In this document: in pieces, positions 62,214 to 64,000 of the stretch
Layout: each line of letters begins with the position of its first letter
How positions within the stretch are numbered: the first letter of the stretch is position 1
Source of the DNA: Paenibacillus alginolyticus DSM 5050 = NBRC 15375
GTDB lineage: Bacteria > Bacillota > Bacilli > Paenibacillales > NBRC-103111
NCBI RefSeq assembly: GCF_000422905.1
Contig: NZ_AUGY01000044.1
Coordinates: 1-64,000, forward strand
Reading direction: 5' to 3'
Length of the DNA: 64,000 bases
Program-made: the position numbers and the translations under genes
Notes under the pieces: generated by a model
Database searches by the model: none
The model's input: only the letters and a program-made list of their open reading frames with translations
What the model was told of the DNA's origin: nothing

Positions 62214-62625
62214 TTTAGATACCTTCTTTCTTTTTTAAATTTATAGAAAAAAACCAGACTAGCGGCGTTTAGTGTTTGTTTCCTGATCGGTTTATCCGTT
62301 ATAGAACAAAGATGTTAGGCCCATGTTCCTCAGATGATAGTCGTTGATAACAACAAGTAACACGATCCAGAAAACTCAACTTAGCTGTTCATTTCAAAAA
62401 AGAATGTTTTTATTTGATGGTGGCCACCATTCAAAGAAGAAGGTCATTGGTAGTTTATTCCAATTACTCCTATACATATATAAACGTGATGAGTGAATGT
62501 ATTCTGACACGAATCTAAAATAAAATATTTTTGGGTAATTTTGAAAATAGTGTCAGGATTTATTCTCTTTCAACGTTTCATATTACGAGCAATTACTAAT
62601 GAATATAGAAAAGAGGATAAAAGGA
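62214..62625. other. Gene-free AT-rich region between divergent secreted-protein genes
   Basis: About 410 bp with no supported gene. It holds an inverted repeat, TTCTGACAC (about 62499-62507) with GTGTCAGGA (about 62551-62559), separated by about 43 bp, which could be an operator or the ends of a small lost element. Promoters for both flanking genes should lie here but I could not fix them. Confidence 0.5.
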
Positions 62626-63080
62626 ATGAGATCAACTAGAACATTTACAGTATTCATGATGGCATTCATTATGTTGTTATCGTTAGGAGTAAGTTATGTT
62701 GCTGCCAATGAGGGGAATCCACTGTTGGTGTGTCACCTCAAACATCCTTCGATCCTGGTTTCAAGGACCTCGAGAGTGGTGGTGGAGCTATTACAGATTT
62801 AGGAGGTGGGACGATTCGGGTAAATGGACAAACAAATGCAACTAAATATGTTGATACTATCGGTGTAAGAACTATTATTCAAAAATGGGATGGGTCTTCT
62901 TGGTTAGATGTATACACTAGTAGTGACGCTACTAATTCTAACAACATCAGCATTTATGTGTCCTATCAGCTCGCTGTTACTTCAGGTTATTATTATAGAG
63001 TTCAATCCGTCCATTGGACTGTGAAGGACAGAATTATGGAACAAGGAATTCGTTATTCTAGTTCAATCTTAATAAAATAA
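62626..63080 (+). pseudogene. Small secreted protein (DUF6147-like), frameshifted
   Basis: A start at 62626 with AGGA upstream gives a signal peptide (FTVFMMAFIMLLSLGVSYVA). The frame then reads into nonsense and stops at 62800. The rest of the protein is in another frame from about 62730: SPQTSFDPGFKDLESGGG, TDLGGGTIRVNGQTNA, IIQKWDGSSWLDV and GYYYRVQSVHWTVKD, a pattern I associate with small secreted DUF6147 proteins. The frames meet at a GTGTGT tract (62729-62734); losing two bases would restore one frame. Either a slippage mutation or a sequencing artefact. Confidence 0.7.
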
Positions 63081-63109
63081 TCAAATACGATTGAAATTAA
63101 AATACATGA

Positions 63110-63150
63110 AGAAAACCCGCTAAGTTTAATGATCTAGCTGGTTTTCTTCA
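63110..63150. terminator. Bidirectional terminator
   Basis: GAAAACCCGCTAA and TAGCTGGTTTTC form an imperfect stem. It lies between the frameshifted secreted gene and the convergent DUF4367 gene. Confidence 0.7.
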
Positions 63151-63162
63151 TATAATCTTAAA

Positions 63163-63948
63163 CTATTTTAATGATTGGGCTAATTCAAGCATTTCGTCTC
63201 CGTTTAATTTACCGTAAATTTCAAATAGAATGTTATCCTTTAACCACTCTATTCTTGCTCCCCCCTCTGTGTATTCGATGAGTATTCCCTCATACCCACC
63301 AACTTCAACAGGTACTATTCGACCAGCGGTCTCAGTAATCGTTGACTTCCAACCTGTGCTTTTCTCAATAAGTTTTTTTTCTGACAATAAAATGAACTCA
63401 TCGTTCTTTCGGTATTCTACCAATACATAATGATATTCTTTGTCATCATCAGGGAATAACTTCACTCGTTCCATATTATAGTTAGCCGGCAATATGCTAG
63501 GTACTGCAATATGAAATGAGAGTTTTTTATTAGCCTCTTCAAGTGAAGTTACTAAAGGCTGAACAATTTGATCTGAATTCTCATTTATTCTTACTGCATC
63601 GTAGCCCGGAGGTGGTACTGTTCGAGCACCTTGGATATTGTTTTTTTGTGTGCCATACAGCACTTGGACTACACCATTTTGTGCTTTTTTGACTATAGTA
63701 AATAGTTTTTGAAATGCGAAAGCACTCGATGTTGGAATTACAAGCCCAATTACCAGGGTAACTATTACAACAGCAATTCCAAAACGTAATGTTTGAGTAT
63801 ATTGTCTTCGTTTTTTACTTTGCACCGAGATCTTCTCTTGCATTCTTTCCCATGCTAAAGTCCCACCCGGAATCGTTATATCATCATAAGCTGATTTAAC
63901 TGCTTGTTTTAGCTCTGAATCAGATAGTTTTTCTGTATGCGGATTCAT
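63163..63948 (-). CDS. DUF4367 membrane protein, probable anti-sigma factor
   Basis: 261 residues. A cytoplasmic N-terminus of about 50 residues (SDSELKQAVKSAYDDITIPG), one transmembrane helix (about 56-77, FGIAVVIVTLVIGLVIPTSS), and an extracellular domain ending in a DUF4367 region (SILPANYNMERVKLF through ARIEWLKDNILFEIYGKL). Proteins of this build are usually encoded just after an ECF sigma gene; here the upstream neighbour is beyond the window edge. ATG 63948 has GGGGTGATG upstream. The ATG and GTG before it are less likely. Confidence 0.75.
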   Translation of the reverse strand: MNPHTEKLSDSELKQAVKSAYDDITIPGGTLAWERMQEKISVQSKKRRQYTQTLRFGIAVVIVTLVIGLVIPTSSAFAFQKLFTIVKKAQNGVVQVLYGTQKNNIQGARTVPPPGYDAVRINENSDQIVQPLVTSLEEANKKLSFHIAVPSILPANYNMERVKLFPDDDKEYHYVLVEYRKNDEFILLSEKKLIEKSTGWKSTITETAGRIVPVEVGGYEGILIEYTEGGARIEWLKDNILFEIYGKLNGDEMLELAQSLK

Positions 63949-64000
63949 TACCATCACCCCACTTGTTTATAAATACTTGGGCAAGCATAATTCTAGCTCT

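Overview
The window looks like chromosomal DNA of an endospore-forming member of the Bacillota, most likely Paenibacillus or a close relative. The evidence is a gerP spore-germination operon behind a sigma-K-type promoter, S-layer-homology (SLH) proteins, a YuaF/FloT flotillin operon behind an ECF-type promoter, a sigma-B/RsbV/RsbW locus, CUT1 sugar transport with a YesM/YesN-type two-component system, and Bacillus-type ribosome binding sites. No tRNA, rRNA, CRISPR array or prophage was seen.

Layout. 0-2.3 kb: the start of an IS4-like transposase cut by the window edge, hairpin repeats, and a frameshifted inositol-phosphatase gene. 2.4-6.7 kb: a DRE-TIM aldolase, an OmpR/HisKA two-component system and an Hsp20-like protein. 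6.8-8.8 kb: gerPA-PB-PC-PD-PE. 9-17.3 kb: a GH18-SLH glycosidase, a PAS-GGDEF cyclase, an orphan response regulator, DUF554, YjzC-like, thiN, a small LuxR regulator, a polysaccharide deacetylase, a PilZ protein and free-Met-R-sulfoxide reductase. 17.5-25.9 kb: araD with AraR-like operators, an SLH protein, a deleted chemoreceptor, an ECF sigma/anti-sigma pair, a DinB-type transferase, a 112-bp tandem repeat and an HD-GYP phosphodiesterase. 26-34.4 kb: floT-yuaF, two tandem paralogous stalk-domain lipoproteins with a small His-Pro-Val-repeat protein between them, an amidohydrolase of 8-oxoguanine-deaminase type behind a variant purine riboswitch, and cspA-ydjO.

34.5-52.4 kb is a stress and storage region. 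Around sigB are a CHASE3-GAF-HisKA-REC hybrid kinase, a CheR-type methyltransferase, a REC-PP2C phosphatase, DUF948-rsbV-rsbW-sigB-ppk2, dps, a second rsbV-rsbW pair without a sigma factor, and glgB-glgC-glgD. This has the parts of the RsbK/RsbM/RsbY sigma-B circuit known from the Bacillus cereus group. I found four promoter-like sites of the form GTTTCA-N14-GG(G/T)TA(A/C): in front of the sigB operon itself, dps, DUF1328-yflT, and ytxH. They outline a local sigma-B regulon.

52.7-60.5 kb: one leftward operon encodes a sugar-binding lipoprotein, two permeases, a sensor kinase, an AraC-type regulator and a galactonate-type dehydratase. 60.8-63.1 kb is AT-rich and accessory in character: an unknown lipoprotein, an unknown secreted protein, and a frameshifted small secreted protein. 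63.2-63.9 kb: a DUF4367 membrane protein whose sigma partner probably lies beyond the edge.

Two themes stand out. One is readable regulation: sigma-B, sigma-K, ECF, AraR and a riboswitch can all be tied to recognisable target genes. The other is an unusual load of tandem repeats (units of 4, 5, 6, 9, 40, about 41 and 112 bp), both inside genes and between them, plus three broken genes.
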